A stretch of DNA of 64,000 nt from Ditylenchus dipsaci (GCA_004194705.1 SADC01000913.1:124001-188000); one strand, 5' to 3'. Shown: positions 1 through 10,906, counted from the stretch's first letter. Program-made: numbers and translations. The notes: generated from the sequence alone by a model not told the origin.

Positions 1-215
1 GCCCCCTGCGCCCCCTTCGGGGGCGCAGGGGCTTGGTTGCTTGGGGTTGAGATGCGCACACCCACATACCTTAGACGCAAATCACTCGAAAGTGACTCTG
101 GATGCATAAAACATGTATGCATACCAGAGTTTCTTTATGCGGTAGGCCCCAGTCAACAAAACTATGTTCAACATATTCTTTTTTGTTCAAAATCGGAACC
201 TTTTTTGATCATTTC
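1..215. repeat. Dispersed GC-rich-headed repeat, copy 1
   Basis: The copy begins with a GC-rich hairpin (GCGCCCCCTTCGGGGGCGC) followed by a conserved block containing GAGATGCGCACACC, AAATCACT, AAAGTGACTCTGGATGCAT, a short CATGCATACCAGAG segment and GGTAGGCCCCAGT. The same block recurs near 30840-30990 and, less completely, at 59515-59640. A foldback at 30460-30565 carries the GAGATGCGCACAC part. No coding potential is visible. The family is unidentified. Confidence 0.75.
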
Positions 216-748
216 CAACCAAATACAGACCTAAATCCCTTTAAAAATGGTTAAAATGGGTGATTTCGGGTGGTCCCAAACTGAGTTTTTTATTGACCAG
301 AACTTAAAAATAATGCCTTTTTTGAACTCCTGAGGCCATTTTAGGTCGATATAGGGTGTTTGCAAACAATTTAAAAGAAGTTGATTTGGGGCGGGAGGTA
401 TATCCAAGTAGCGCCAAATTTTGATGGGTTTTGAAATTAAGATTCGAAGCACAGAGTCGAAATTTTGAAACTCATCAAAAATTTTTGACATGATTTTACG
501 AATTAAATTTTGATTGCGAAACCCATTTGTCAATTTTTAAAAGCTTCCATTTTCAAAAGGTTATGAAACCCATGCAGGAACTTTGCGGGTCATCTATAAA
601 CAACCGCGAACTTATGGACCAACCCAATACTAAAGAAGTATGCAAAAGATATTTAATAATTTTAAATTTCAAAGGGTGTGATTTGCTCATCTTTTAATAA
701 ATGAGAGGAGTTTTTGTAATTTTTTTTTATAAATCGGTCTTCCAGGTG

Positions 749-2866
749 GGAGCACGACATTTTTCTACCGCGACATTTTTCTACCTACGACATTTTTCTA
801 CCGCGACATTTTTCTACCGGACATTTTTCTACCGCGACATTTTTCTACCGGACATTTTTCTACCGCGACATTATTCTACTTAACACTTATCTACCAAAAA
901 AATTCCACCTCTACATTTTTCTACCGTAGAATGATATCCACATCACATAATCTCTTTATACCTATTTACAAATAAACCATTTATTTCTTTAATAAATTAT
1001 CTCTTTGGTTCTCATTTGCGTCCAATCATTTGTTGGGACAACATAGATAGAAAAAGCAAACAAATGGTGAATGCATGCTACACAGGGCTCTAAGGTTGAG
1101 GTCCAACAGTCTTTACTATTTAGACCATATTGATGGAAACCGAGTAATTCGTCGTACCGTCAAATTCAGTAGAGTTCGTCACGACTTTGACAAAAAAATT
1201 AACATTATACCCTAGAATATCTAAGCCTCTTTTTATTCAGAAATCAACATAACAGTAACACATTACAGCAGGAAAAACTGAATGGCCTATCCTACAATAG
1301 ATTCATCAATTTTCTTTGGTTCAGACATGACTCCGTCAAGGGTTTCTTTTAAGATTCTTCTGCAAATTTCTTTTACTTGCTGTTGCTTGAAGTCAGGAAG
1401 AACGTCACGTGATACGGATTGCGCAAATAGACAATTGCAAATTCCACAATCATAGCTATTGCTTTGCTGAGGGGTCATCTAAAAATTGAATAGGTCAGAG
1501 AATTTCAAAAAGCATTTAAAAATACCTTGTCGTTACAACCTAGCCAATTGACTGGATCCTTTTCTTGTATCCCTTTTGCATCGATTCCTGCTCCAAGTAT
1601 TTACTACAAAATTCTATGATGAACAGACAAGTAAAAACGATCTTACTTGATTAAGGACAGACAAATGTGACCATCACCGAGGAGAGAGTCGAAACGAAAA
1701 CGAAGCCACTTCTTTTAGCTAGTACAACGAAAACATAAATTAGATTAATTTCCATAAATATAAAAGGGATTTAGTGAACCTCTAACTTGTTCAAACAACG
1801 GCAAAGATATCTTGAATGTCTCATCAGCATAAATCTTCTTGACCATTCCAATCCACTGCTCATAGCTCTTCCGGCCAAAGATGAAGATTCGGCCTTTGAT
1901 TGCATGATCATAACCTGAGTCTGCTAAAAGCCATCCATCTGGTTTACGTCCGGTCACTGCTTCGTAGATAGTGTATGAGTGTGGAATCACAATGCTCTAT
2001 AAGCCAAATAGATTTTTTTGGAGAATACTCGAACATCTAACCTGAAGATTCGTTGGATTTTCTGACGGTTTGCAATCATCAGAATCTGTGCGGGCTCTTT
2101 GAACTCCTCGTTATCTTGCTGCCACTCTCGAAAGATTGTCCTGCATATCAGATGTGCGAGACTGATTTCGGACTTGCCCGACTATTTCACCGGTGCGCCT
2201 AATAAAATTCGCTACAATTTCACAAGAAATGTTTAGATTTAAGAATCTACCATAGTTGTACAAGTTGCTAACTGCTTCTCTTCGTTTCTGATAGCTGTGG
2301 CTGCGATATGCGATGGATCTGGATCGCAACCATGTCCTGTAACCATCCTGAAAGACGTGTTCCAAACTACAAAATAACATCTTGTATAAACAATTTACTT
2401 GCAGAAACGCCCATCCACAAAGAACCAAGCTCTGCCTTTGCATCCGTTGGTTTTTTGATCACAGTCTGTTGAAACCTTTCCATGATTGATTCATGTTATC
2501 GGCCGCTGCTTATAATACAACCTTCCTTCGTGAAAGAATTTCTTGTTGCCACAATTTGAATTTAAATAATGAGGCTAGCAAGGAGAGCGTCCATCTGAAA
2601 GGCCAGAACGTGATGAAATAATCATAAACAGGGCTTATCAACCAATAGTAGCAGTTGCCCTACGAAAGTGACAAACAAATTTCTTGTAGTAGAAAAATGT
2701 CCGGTAGAAAAATGTCACGGTAGAAAAATGTCGCGGTAGAAAAGTGTCCGGTAGAAAAATGTCGCGGTAGAAAAGTGTCCGGTAGAAAAATGTCCGGTAG
2801 AAAAATGTCGCGGTAGAAAAATGTCGTAGGTAGAAAAATGTCGCGGTAGAAAAATGTCGTGTACCC
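749..2866 (-). mobile_element. Mutator-like element with tandem-repeat inverted termini
   Basis: Both ends are arrays of a 12-16 bp unit (GACATTTTTCTACC plus GC, GG or TAC): about 749-880 on the left and the inverted array about 2685-2866 on the right. The outermost bases match (GGAGCACGAC and, inverted, GGGTACACGAC). The element is flanked by an 8-bp direct repeat TCCAGGTG (741-748 and 2867-2874), which fits the 8-9 bp target duplication of MULEs. Between the arrays lies a broken minus-strand coding region with a MULE transposase motif and a Ulp1-like protease motif. It appears internally deleted, because the transposase breaks off soon after its first Asp motif. Confidence 0.85.
1287..2510 (-). 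pseudogene. MULE transposase remnant plus Ulp1-type (C48) cysteine protease remnant
   Basis: Reading from 2510 downwards: a Cys/His segment like a FLYWCH/WRKY-type finger (CDQKTNGCKGRAWFF) is followed in a shifted frame by DPDPSHIAATAIRNE, a typical post-finger MULE helix. Then comes a region ending near 2111, then YADETFKISLPLFEQV (about 1800-1750), the first catalytic-Asp motif of MULE transposases. The later Asp/Glu part is missing. Two exons (1526 to about 1607, and 1287-1478, separated by a 47-bp GT-AG intron) encode WLGCNDKMTPQQ and SYDCGICNCLFA, the Gln and Cys motif of Ulp1 proteases. Frameshifts and the truncation make it a pseudogene or an uncorrected sequence. Ulp1 domains inside MULEs are known from plants (KI-MULEs) and elsewhere; the assignment here is by motif only. 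Confidence 0.75.
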
Positions 2867-2899
2867 TCCAGGTGCCACATAGACCAAATTGTGCTCCGC

Positions 2900-3420
2900 C
2901 ATCCCTACCTAAACTGAGTAATTAACTTGGTTTGCCTAACTTGCACTTATTGTGTGTCTTATTCTAAAAATGTTCCAGGCTTACCGAGAGTCCTATGTCT
3001 TCAAATTGGGTGACAGAATAGGCGTGCGATTCTCCTGTGAAACCAAGTTGTGTGCCAAAAAAGGCGGGTGCTCTTCCATTGAGGTTTTTATAAATAAAAT
3101 TATTTTGAGTGACTGTCCCAGTTTCAGCCTCCAAACTGTGGTGCTGGTTACCAAAAAGACTTCAACATGCCTAATGTTTTGCCCTAGATAACATAGAAGG
3201 CATTCATGACAACACAGTTACAGCCAGACTACCGTATAAACATCTAATAGTAGCCACTCCCCTCGTTCAAAATCGTGTTAGTGGCTTTGCTTTTTTGACA
3301 CACTTTTTGAAGGACTGCTTTCATGCATTTTTTAGCCAGTGAGATGAGCTACAAAATGCGTGGTAACTTGCCTAAGATAAGTTTAGAAAAAGTGGGTCTA
3401 TCAATCAAAAACACGTGCCG
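2900..3420. other. No recognisable feature
   Basis: Between the Mutator-like element and the GTTAAAG-rich tract I see no exon with family resemblance, no inverted repeat and no array. One 79-codon open frame at 2952-3191 has no recognisable motif. Confidence 0.5.
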
Positions 3421-3424
3421 GAAT

Positions 3425-3580
3425 GCACCATTATAACGTTCAAAGTTAGAGTTTGAAGTGCTAAAGTTAGAGTTAAAGATACTGTTAAAGTTAAAGTTAA
3501 TTATATGCATCAATTATATAGTTAAAGTTTATATAAATGCACCATGATGAAGTTAAAGTTTTTCTAATGTACCATTTATA
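3425..3580. repeat. Degenerate GTTAAAGTTAGA tandem repeat
   Basis: The tract consists of irregular repeats of GTTAAAGTTA and GTTAGAGTT interrupted by AT-rich bases. It abuts the left arm of the foldback element starting at about 3586. Confidence 0.6.
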
Positions 3581-4160
3581 AAGTTGCATTTTAAAAATTC
3601 TAAAAATATAGTTTTGTAGCCCTGTTTTTACTCTTTCCAATGATATATGAAGTTCCATTAGAATATTTTAGAAAAGCCATTATTTGGCTACAAACACATG
3701 TGAGGTCATTTTAGGATGTTGATAGGCATTTTTATCACTTTAACTGATCAAAATTTTAATTGGAAGTTCAAAGCTACAGCAAAAAAACACCATGATGTGT
3801 CGCAGTTCAAGAGATACAAAACCCACTTCCCAGAGTAGCTTTTAAAAATCTGGGTGTTGAGATATGGTTTTTAAAAAAAATCAATATCTTAAAAAGTGAC
3901 TAAATTCCAAAAAGTTTTGAGAAAATTTGATTTTGGTCATTTTCCAAGATATTAATTTTTTCAAAAAGCCATATCTCAACACTTAGATTTTAAAAGCTAC
4001 TCTGTGAAATGGGCTTTGTAGCTCTTGAACTGCGCTACATCATGGTGCTCTTATTTTGCTGTAGCCTTGAACTTACAATTAAATTTTTGATCAGTTAAAG
4101 TGATAGAAAAAATGCCTATCAACATCCTAAAATGACCTCACATGTGTTTGTAGCCAAATA

Positions 4161-4404
4161 CCGTATTTGCTGTAATAATCGGCCACTCTCTAATAAACGG
4201 CCACCCCCAGAGACCTATATCTCAGTCCAGAGTCAATATTTTTCAAATCTGTTTTATGCATTTTCTTAGTTACCATGAGCCCTCCTGGTTCCACTTTTCA
4301 GATTGTGGTTGAGCACCCAAAAATCTCAAAATCGAAATATTTTTTTTTCGATTTTATAGGGGTTGAAAAATAAACGCCATGGCCGATTATTACAGCAAAT
4401 ACGG
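4161..4404. mobile_element. TA-flanked MITE, CCGTATTT family, word CGGCCA
   Basis: It begins CCGTATTTGCTGTAATAATC and ends with the inverted form, TA on both sides. The end word (TAATAATCGGCCAC) recurs just inside (TAATAAACGGCCACC) and inverted at the right (CCATGGCCGATTATTA). The core with TTGAGCACCCAAAAATCTC and CGAAATATTTTTTT is shared with 5378-5631, 27256-27513, 45862-46111 and 61020-61261. TA duplication suggests the Tc1/mariner-pogo group; no transposase is present. Confidence 0.8.
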
Positions 4405-4444
4405 TAATGGCTTTTCTAAAATATTTGATGATTGAAACTTCATA

Positions 4445-4630
4445 CAGTCAAACCTCGATAATCCGCCACCCCATGGGACCGATCCGAGGGTGGCGGATTA
4501 TCGAGGTGGCGGTTTAGCGGGGTAAACTTTGTTGAGTTTCTCTGACGGCCAACCAAATCGGGCTTATCAAGGGTGGCAGTTTATCGAGGGTGGCGGTTTA
4601 GCGGGGTGGCGGATTATCGAGGTTTGACTG
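4445..4630. mobile_element. TA-flanked MITE, CAGTC(A)AACC family, word ATCCGCCACC
   Basis: Terminal inverted repeat CAGTCAAACCTCGATAATCC, TA on both sides. The word GGTGGCGGATTATCGAGG and variants (GGTGGCGGTTTAGCGGGG) occur four to five times inside 186 bp. A 5'-CAG end with TA duplication is typical of pogo/Tigger elements (family knowledge; no transposase here). Confidence 0.8.
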
Positions 4631-4999
4631 TATATCATTCGAAAGAGCAAAAACAGGGCTACAAAACTATATTTTAGAATTTTTAAAATGCTTAAATTAC
4701 GTGCCTAAAGTGGAGTCTGAAGTTTGTTGCAGAACTTTTGGCGCACCCGTTACTTTTACTTTTTTGTGCTCTATTTTAGGTACTTTAGCCGTTTTTGCTT
4801 CACAGTACAAAAGGTAATATCTGAAAATGGTTACTACTGAAGTTGTAGTAACAATAAACTTCCAAAGTATTTTTGATCTACCTTTTAAATAACTTAGCTG
4901 CTGTCTCAACGAACTAAAAATTGCGGTTTTTTAAATTGTATTTTTAGAACAAAGCTATAAAGTAAATTTACAGAAATTCTTTTGATTTATTATTTATTA

Positions 5000-5170
5000 A
5001 TGGGTCCATTTGACACCTATGTACAGTTAGATATTTTTAAATTTCTACGACCCTACCACGTCTGGAAAATATGCGCCTATGTGAATAAAGATTGGTGCAG
5101 AACAATAATTTGTCACAAAAACGAGCTGCCTAAGCTATTGAACATGGTTGAGTTCAGAAAGCAGAGAGAT
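5000..5170 (+). CDS. F-box protein, isolated first exon
   Basis: The exon is 57 codons from ATG at 5000 to a GTAAG donor at 5171. Residues 9-50 (LDIFKFLRPYHVWKICAYVN then WCRTII) have the hydrophobic spacing of an F-box, the Skp1-binding domain of SCF ubiquitin ligases, with the weak consensus usual in the large nematode F-box families. The upstream in-frame TTG codons are not needed as start. No substrate-binding domain exon was found in the next kilobase, which is filled by a tRNA-like fragment and a MITE. The remainder may be lost or very diverged. A similar lone F-box exon lies at 30058-30190. Confidence 0.6.
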
Positions 5171-5249
5171 GTAAGTAGAATTTAAAGTTGTAATATTTTT
5201 GTTAATTTTATACCTTATCTAATTTAGTTATAGTGCTATTTATTTGAAA

Positions 5250-5330
5250 AAGTGGCCTCGGTGGATAAGCGTTAGGTTTTTATGGCCCAAAATGGTACGA
5301 GGGATCGACCACACATGCGTGCATTTTAGT
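5250..5330 (+). other. tRNA-like fragment (possible SINE head)
   Basis: GTGGCCTCGGTGGATAAG resembles an internal Pol III A box, and GAGGGATCGACCACA about 45 bases later resembles a decayed B box. No full cloverleaf can be drawn by eye. Confidence 0.35.
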
Positions 5331-5377
5331 TATTTTAGCTTGTTTGACCGTTTTCAATAGGTAATTATTGTAGTTTA

Positions 5378-5631
5378 CCGTATTTTCTCTAATATACCGA
5401 CCGGTGGGTCTATTTTTCAGCCTCTTCAAAATCAGGAAAATTTCTGGTCGATTTCGCCATTCTTGGGTAAAAATTCGAAATCAAAAAAGCGCAATCGGTA
5501 GAGCTCGTGGGAGCTAATGGAAGGCAAAAAAACAGTTTTGCAAAATATTCACTCTGCTCCGAGATATAAACCCTCAAAGTAGAAGGGGTCGGTTTGTTAG
5601 ACAGGGTCGGTATATATGAGAAAAGATACGG
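5378..5631. mobile_element. TA-flanked MITE, CCGTATTT family, word ATACCGACC
   Basis: Left end CCGTATTTTCTCTAATATAC, right end inverted, TA on both sides. The word ATACCGACC is echoed inside as GGTCGGTTTGTTAGAC and GGTCGGTATATATGAG. The core (GAGCTCGTGG, AAAACAGTTTTGCAAAATATTC, GAGATATAAACC) is that of the family at 4161. Confidence 0.8.
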
Positions 5632-5845
5632 TATTTTGAATCTGGCGTCAAAAAGTCGAATTAGCTTGATAAATGGGTCAAGAAGGCCAGAATAACTAAA
5701 ATGCGCGCAGGTAGTTCGAAATTGCCACCATCTTGGGCCATAAGTAGGCCATAAGTAATATTTCCTTTTATTGGGTGGGTCTTATACTAAGTTAGAACAA
5801 GCAGGTAGTCATTTTGAGTCATTTTGAAAAAAATAGTCAGGCTAT

Positions 5846-6276
5846 GGTCACACTCCTTGGTCTTGGTCAATGTCAAAGTCGAATTTTTCGAACTTCTTTT
5901 GTGGCTAGATATGAATTTTCTAGTATCATTTTTATGTTTTCAATACCAAACAATAGCTTGGGAACTAAGCTTTCTCCTACATCGAGAAGCTTTTAATTTA
6001 TACGACATAAATGCGTGTAATAATACAAAAGTTGTAGGTTGGTCGATGTCAAGGTCGATGTACCTCGACCGTGACATCGACCAACCTACAACTTTTAGAC
6101 CGTCACATTTATTTTGTTAAATCTTTTGAAATATTTTTGATACACAAAAAAGCTTAGATCCTGAGCTATTGTTTGGTACAAAAAACATAAAAATGATACT
6201 AGAAAAAATTATCTCTGGCCACAAAAGAAGTAAAAAAAGTCGAAGTCGACATCGACCAAGACCAAGGAGTGTGACC
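5846..6276. mobile_element. Foldback element with GGTCGATGTC words
   Basis: Arms GGTCACACTCCTTGGTCTTG at left and inverted at right, matching for about 150 bp each (including TCTAGTATCATTTTTATGTT and ACCAAACAATAGCT). The centre 6025-6093 is a near-perfect palindrome of GTTGGTCGATGTCAAGGTCG. No coding content. Confidence 0.75.
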
Positions 6277-6320
6277 AGGGGTCAACTAGACAGAGCCGTT
6301 TTTTTGAACCCATCGCTGGA

Positions 6321-6737
6321 GTGGGCGAGTCGAGTACTCGAAATCAAGTAATTTCGAGTAGTATTTGATATTTTTCGAGTTTTGAGTATCGAGGTGAGTA
6401 CTCGAAAATTTCGAGTTTCGAATACCGCGTCGAGTACTCGACTCGAAAATTACGAGTTTCGAGTACCGAGTCAAGTACTCGAAAATTTTGAGTTTTAAGT
6501 ATCAAATTGAATAATCGAAAATGTGCTCGTGGACCACATTCTTTCTCTTTATGGCTTTCCTATGCCTTACCAACTTCGAATAATAAAATTTTTATCCAAA
6601 ATTTTGACCAAAATTTCACTTGAAATCGAGTAATTTCGAGTACTATTCGATATTTTTCGAGTTTCGAATATCGAGTCAAGTACTCGAATCGAAAATTTCG
6701 AGTTTAGAATATCATATCGAGTCGAGTACTCGCCCAC
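6321..6737. mobile_element. Foldback element, word TCGAGTACTCGAAA
   Basis: Ends GTGGGCGAGTCGAGTACTCG and its inverse. The left side is an array of TCGAGTACTCGAAAATTTCG variants to about 6525, the right side the inverted array from about 6620. The spacer contains no gene. Confidence 0.75.
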
Positions 6738-6868
6738 ACTACCCATCGCCCCAAGCAGAGTTGGCAGTGTGTCTACACCAGACACATGTGGCTTTTAAAA
6801 AAATAACCATTTTCCCCTTTCATCACTTATTTTCTTCCCAGCAAGACTATTAGTCATGAAATGAATTA

Positions 6869-7075
6869 TCAGACTTGTTTTTTCACATGTCCTATAAAAA
6901 ACAAGTAGTAAAAATCACCAAATAAGGTGCCCGAGGACACTTGAGAACTAGAAAAAGGCAGATTTTGGCTAAAAAAAACTTTTGTTGAGATGCCTTCCCA
7001 TAGATTCTTTGAGATTTTTTCTTTACTTTTTATTATCGTAAACGTGGTCAAATGGCGCAAAAAGGTCTAAACTCA
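6869..7075. repeat. Dispersed repeat related to 30640-30800
   Basis: Shared landmarks are CCAAATAAGGT, a following GAACxxG, GGCxAAAAAAAACxTTTGT, CTTTCCCA-like and GGTCxAATGGCGxAAAAA. The similarity is low but in the same order over about 170 bp. Confidence 0.45.
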
Positions 7076-7085
7076 TCTTCAAGCC

Positions 7086-7320
7086 ATGGCGGGACGCGAC
7101 AGTCCTATAAAACTTCCCCGGGCGGGCGGGAACCGTCCTGTCCCGTCATTTTTTCAATTTCAAAAATTTTATAAAACGACTAAAAACCGAATTTGAGTGA
7201 AAATTTTTTCAAGACGGGATACCGAAACGGGACAGGTGTCAAAAAATTCCAGGTGGGATTCCGGGACGGGACTATGCTTCAAATCAGACCGGGCGAGCGG
7301 GAATTGTCCCGTCCCGTCAT
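7086..7320. mobile_element. Small inverted-repeat element, word GGGACGGGA
   Basis: Several copies of (G)GGACGGGA and its inverse TCCCGTCCCG flank an AT-rich centre (7150-7210). The left side reads CGGGACGCGAC and CCGTCCTGTCCCGTCA, the right side ACGGGACAGG and GTCCCGTCCCGTCATC. Confidence 0.6.
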
Positions 7321-7324
7321 CATC

Positions 7325-8012
7325 TCTAATTTCGAGAGCGTTGATTGCAGTCGACATTAGTCATTCAACAAAATCCAAAGACAGCAAAATGAGAGCAAAA
7401 AATTGTGGAATTGTTAAAAAATTTCACCAAAAATAAGTGGTGAAAAATGAATGGGTGACTTTAGATTAAAAATTCAGTTGATCACTGGCTACGGGCACAT
7501 TGAACAATTCCAACAAGAAGTTACACTAATCACTGAACAAGTTGAGAAATCGAATCTGCAAAAAGGAATGCAAGCAGAAAAGAATGTTTAATATTTGGTC
7601 TAAAAGTGTCAGCAATATTTATATTTTATGTCTTTGTTTCAATAGCAAATATTTTTGTTTGCAGAAATCCAGTATTTTTGTACTCATCTTGTTTGTAGTC
7701 ATTATGATATGTTTTATTTTTAATGTATCAGTAGTGTGTTTTTTTATTCCTGTTCACAAACCAGTCATAAACTCTGATAGATTTTCCATTGACAGAGCAA
7801 TTGAATCATGCCCACAGTTTTTGATTTGTAAAATAGCTGTTTAATATTTTCACTGATTTTTAAATATTGTCTGAACTATTCTTTTGATATTGATGACACT
7901 ATTTTTTGGATTATGTTTGCAGCTTTGCATTTGCCTGAGATTTATATTATGCTTTTTTGTTTAGTTTCTGTCCCTTACTCCTTTTTAGCTTGAAGATAAA
8001 ATTTAGAAATGA
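7325..8012. other. No recognisable feature
   Basis: AT-rich sequence. An open frame at 7542-7844 is rich in Ile/Phe/Val, with two hydrophobic runs, but has no recognisable motif and no convincing splice context. Confidence 0.5.
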
Positions 8013-8022
8013 TGTTTTATTG

Positions 8023-8461
8023 GCACAGCGAGAATTCCGCGGGAGACTATTCCGCGAAGGATAATTCCGCAAAATTTCAATTTTCGACGTCCTATTAGAA
8101 AAAAACTTTATTCTGACAAACCTTAATTTCTGACACCGGATTCATGTTCAGCATGGTCTATTACAGATTCACCATGTTCAAATTCTAACTTTCTGCCCAA
8201 TTTCAAATTCCTCTCGAGATGAAAAAAAATTAAAGAAAATTCAGTATTCCAAATTTGAGTACGAGTTTTAAATTTTTAAGTACCTGGGGAAGCAATCGAC
8301 CTTGCTGAACACGAACTCGGTGCCAGAATCAAGTTTTTTCTAACAGGGACGTCAAAAATTGAAATTTCGCATAATAACACGTCGCGGAATTATCTGTCAC
8401 GGAATTTTCTGTCGCGAATTTATCCTTCGCGGAGATGTCTTCCGCAGAATTTCGGCCGTGC
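8023..8461. mobile_element. MULE-like foldback, word (GGA)TAATTCCGCG
   Basis: Ends GCACAGCGAGAATTCCGC and, inverted, GCACGGCCGAAATTCTGC. Each side carries three to four diverged ATTCCGCG units, then CAATTTTTGACGTCC inverted between arms. Flanks are TGTTTTATTG (8013-8022) and TGTTTATTG (8462-8470), a 9-10 bp target duplication differing only in T-run length. This fits the MULE-type duplications of 19386 and 28643. Confidence 0.75.
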
Positions 8462-8669
8462 TGTTTATTGCTGGGAATAACATGTAACATAAAATGTAAA
8501 ATAAATTCTCAGAAACACCATGGTATGTTACATGTTTGAAGTCAACAAATGCGTTGGTCGAAAACACAATGCAAAAATCTCGAAAATTTCAAAGATTTCG
8601 GGTTCTTCGGTAAAAATATATTAGGTTGTTCACAAAATCCGTAGCCTTCTAGCATAGTTGGAAGCAGTG

Positions 8670-8795
8670 ATGTATTTTTGAGATTTTTCGCTTTTGCTCT
8701 TGCTCCAGGCTCTCGACTTTGAAAATTCGCTCCTACTCTTTCTCTGGGCTCTCAACTTTGAAAAATTTGCTCCTGCTCTTGATCAGGGCTCTTAA
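8670..8795. repeat. Three direct copies of a GCTCTNGACTTTGAAAA unit
   Basis: Units of about 48 bp (TTGCTCCAGGCTCTCGACTTTG, then CTCAACTTTGAAAAATTTGCTCC, then CTCTTGATCAGGGCTC) occur in tandem. No inverted partner was seen. Confidence 0.55.
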
Positions 8796-9637
8796 GGGGG
8801 GGGGCGAAGGTTAACACTTAAAAGGGTACTTGGAGACCTTTAAAAGATGAGATTTAAACATAGTTTCAAATACCGTGAAAGTTGATATGACCTCCTTGAT
8901 AGTCGATATGAGCAATGCAATCAATGATCAATCATCACATGAAATTTAGTCCTTTGCCAACAGTAACAGTAGCCCACGATATGCCCATGCCTGTTTGTGA
9001 CTATACCATCCGAAAAGACAACCTGCATGGACCTGTTCTCTGATATGCCGAACGTCAGTTTAAATTTAAATAATCGGACCAACAAGCTCACCAACAAGCT
9101 CACAGAAAGCTCACTGATAATTTCAAAAGCCGATCAAAAAATTATATTCAAAATCTACTTGTTTAGTTGGTGACCAAGTTGTGAGTTTTCCATACTTCAG
9201 TTAATTGTGAAAAATCTATAATATTTCATTGCTTCAGGTTCACAGGTGGCAGTGCAAATCTGGTAATTTCTAAATTGAAATTTCTTGAACTTCATACACC
9301 ATTAAATTTGAGAAATGTATAGTACGCTAGCCCATAGTTGCTATGTAGAAGTTTGTCAAGGGGAGACGAGGATGCGGACTGATAAGAAGGTAGCAGACCA
9401 TTTTACCTAGTTGGCGAATAAGTTCTGCATTGACCCTAAGTTGGCTAGGACTTTCTCGTGGGTTTCTTAAATTTGAAAAATTACAGTTCTTAGACCTGGA
9501 AAAAAAATTAATTGCAGTTTTTATAAATTTAAATATTTCACAACCCGTCGGAAGGTGGTACTCACTTCACGGTCGATGCAGGACTTAATATGCAGAACCT
9601 AATATAAGATTCAGAGATACAATGAAGAACATAGCGG

Positions 9638-10003
9638 GGCGTCAGTGGCCGAGCCCGTCTTGTCCTGACGGTCTAGCAATTGGCCCAAAAAATATGGATG
9701 GTATTCTTCCTAGAACATTAATTAACATGTACCAGTGCCAAAAACATAGCGACCGTCCATGCCCGTCCACCTTTTTCAATCGACTGTCCACCACCGTCCT
9801 AAGAATCGTGATTTTTCAAAAAAAACATTTTTTGGACGGTGTCGGCCGGTCGACTACTAAATAAACGGACAAGGACAGTCGCCCTGCTTTTGCATAAGAA
9901 CATGGTCGTTCATATTTTAGAAAGTATGCCGTCCAGATCTGATGGGCCAATTAGTTGACCGTACGTACGGTACAGCCTCTGCTGACGGGCGCCCCACTAG
10001 GAT
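9638..10003. mobile_element. Inverted-repeat element, GGGGCG ends
   Basis: Left end GGGGCGTCAGTGGCC with AATTGGCCCA further in. The right end reads inverted GGGGCGCCCGTCAG with AATTGGCCCATCAG. Internal CCGTCCACC and inverted GGACGGTG words lie at 9760-9850. No protein homology. Confidence 0.6.
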
Positions 10004-10198
10004 GAGGAAGTGTTCCGTCGAAGTACTTTGAGTTGGTCATGGAATCAAAAAAAACGTTAGATATAACAGATTCATGCGTTCCGAAAAATCGATTTAGCAA
10101 CCAATCATATAAAAGCTATGCAAGCTAATATTTATTATAAATTATATGCAGTCGAGTCGCCATACTGCTAAAGTTATATGTATAGATATGTCATTTTA

Positions 10199-10334
10199 CG
10201 GCGACCGGACATATAGCAGAATTTGTTAAATTTGTCCGTGTGCATTTAGCAGAACTTTTCGGTGTGATTCGGTCGTTTCGTACCAAATGTACGCGGACAG
10301 ATTTCACAAATTCTGCTAAATGTCCGGTCGCCCT
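10199..10334. mobile_element. Short palindromic MITE
   Basis: GGCGACCGGACATATAGCAG at left and inverted CTGCTAAATGTCCGGTCGCC at right, with nested GTCCGTG and GCGGAC copies. About 40-bp arms. Confidence 0.7.
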
Positions 10335-10672
10335 TTCCACCCGATTTAGGTTCATCGTTGATTAGGTCAACCTAGTTCCTAAATTAAAAAGACTTGCTTC
10401 AGAGGTATTTTTTCGATAATTTTGTTGATAAGAACCCGCAAGCCATGATGTATTGTATAACCTTTATAATTCCCCACTCCTGGCTTTGAATAGCAATATC
10501 TCAATCAAAAGATAATATTTTGCAAATCTGTTTCCTGCGATTTCTTAAAGGGGCATACCAGCGCGTTACACGGTCAATTTCAAATTTGCAAAAGGCGGGA
10601 CCAGCCATATTCAAACCAGAATTATTTTTATTTATTTATTTACCGAATACATAATGTTTAACAACAAGTTAA

Positions 10673-10906
10673 AGGGCCATTGCCGTCTACGACAACGGTT
10701 CTCCCCGCCAACTCAAATTTTTTTCTTCATCATTGCATTTACATACGGATTTTTCAACTTGGTTTCTAACAAAACTGTACCTAAAATTATATTCTAGGCC
10801 TTGATTTATTACAAACCAAGCTGAAAAATCCGTACAGAAGTTCAATGATTAGGCGAAAAAAATTTGAATTGGCGGGGGACAATTCAAAGCAGGTGGCAAT
10901 GGCCCT
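10673..10906. mobile_element. TTAA-flanked MITE, word GGGCCATTGCC
   Basis: TTAA lies at 669-672 and a decayed TTGA follows the right end. Ends AGGGCCATTGCC and its inverse. The core TACGGATTTTTCAACTTGG and TTTCTAACAAAAC is nearly identical to that of 39585-39961, whose outer word is unrelated. TTAA targets point to a piggyBac-like family (inference). Confidence 0.75.

Larger units (their letters stand above)
3586..4691. mobile_element. Foldback element carrying two nested MITEs in its right arm
   Basis: The left arm (GCATTTTAAAAATTCTAAAA, TTTTGTAGCCCTGTTTTTAC, CATGTGAGGTCATTTTAGGA) is repeated inverted on the right. The arms meet near 3930 around AAGATATTGATTTTTT-type palindromic sequence. 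The right arm is interrupted by two TA-flanked MITEs (4161-4404 and 4445-4630); removing them restores the match to the uninterrupted left arm. The order of events is therefore foldback first, then both MITEs. Confidence 0.8.

Noticed and set aside
701..883. Repetitive LPDIFLPRHFST-type peptides at 701-883 and 2638-2902
   Set aside because: They are read-through of the GACATTTTTCTACC terminal arrays of the Mutator-like element, not a gene.
9622..9864. 80-codon + strand frame (MKNIAGRQWPSPSCPDG start)
   Set aside because: It is built from the GGGGCG-ended inverted-repeat element and its CCGTCCACC words.
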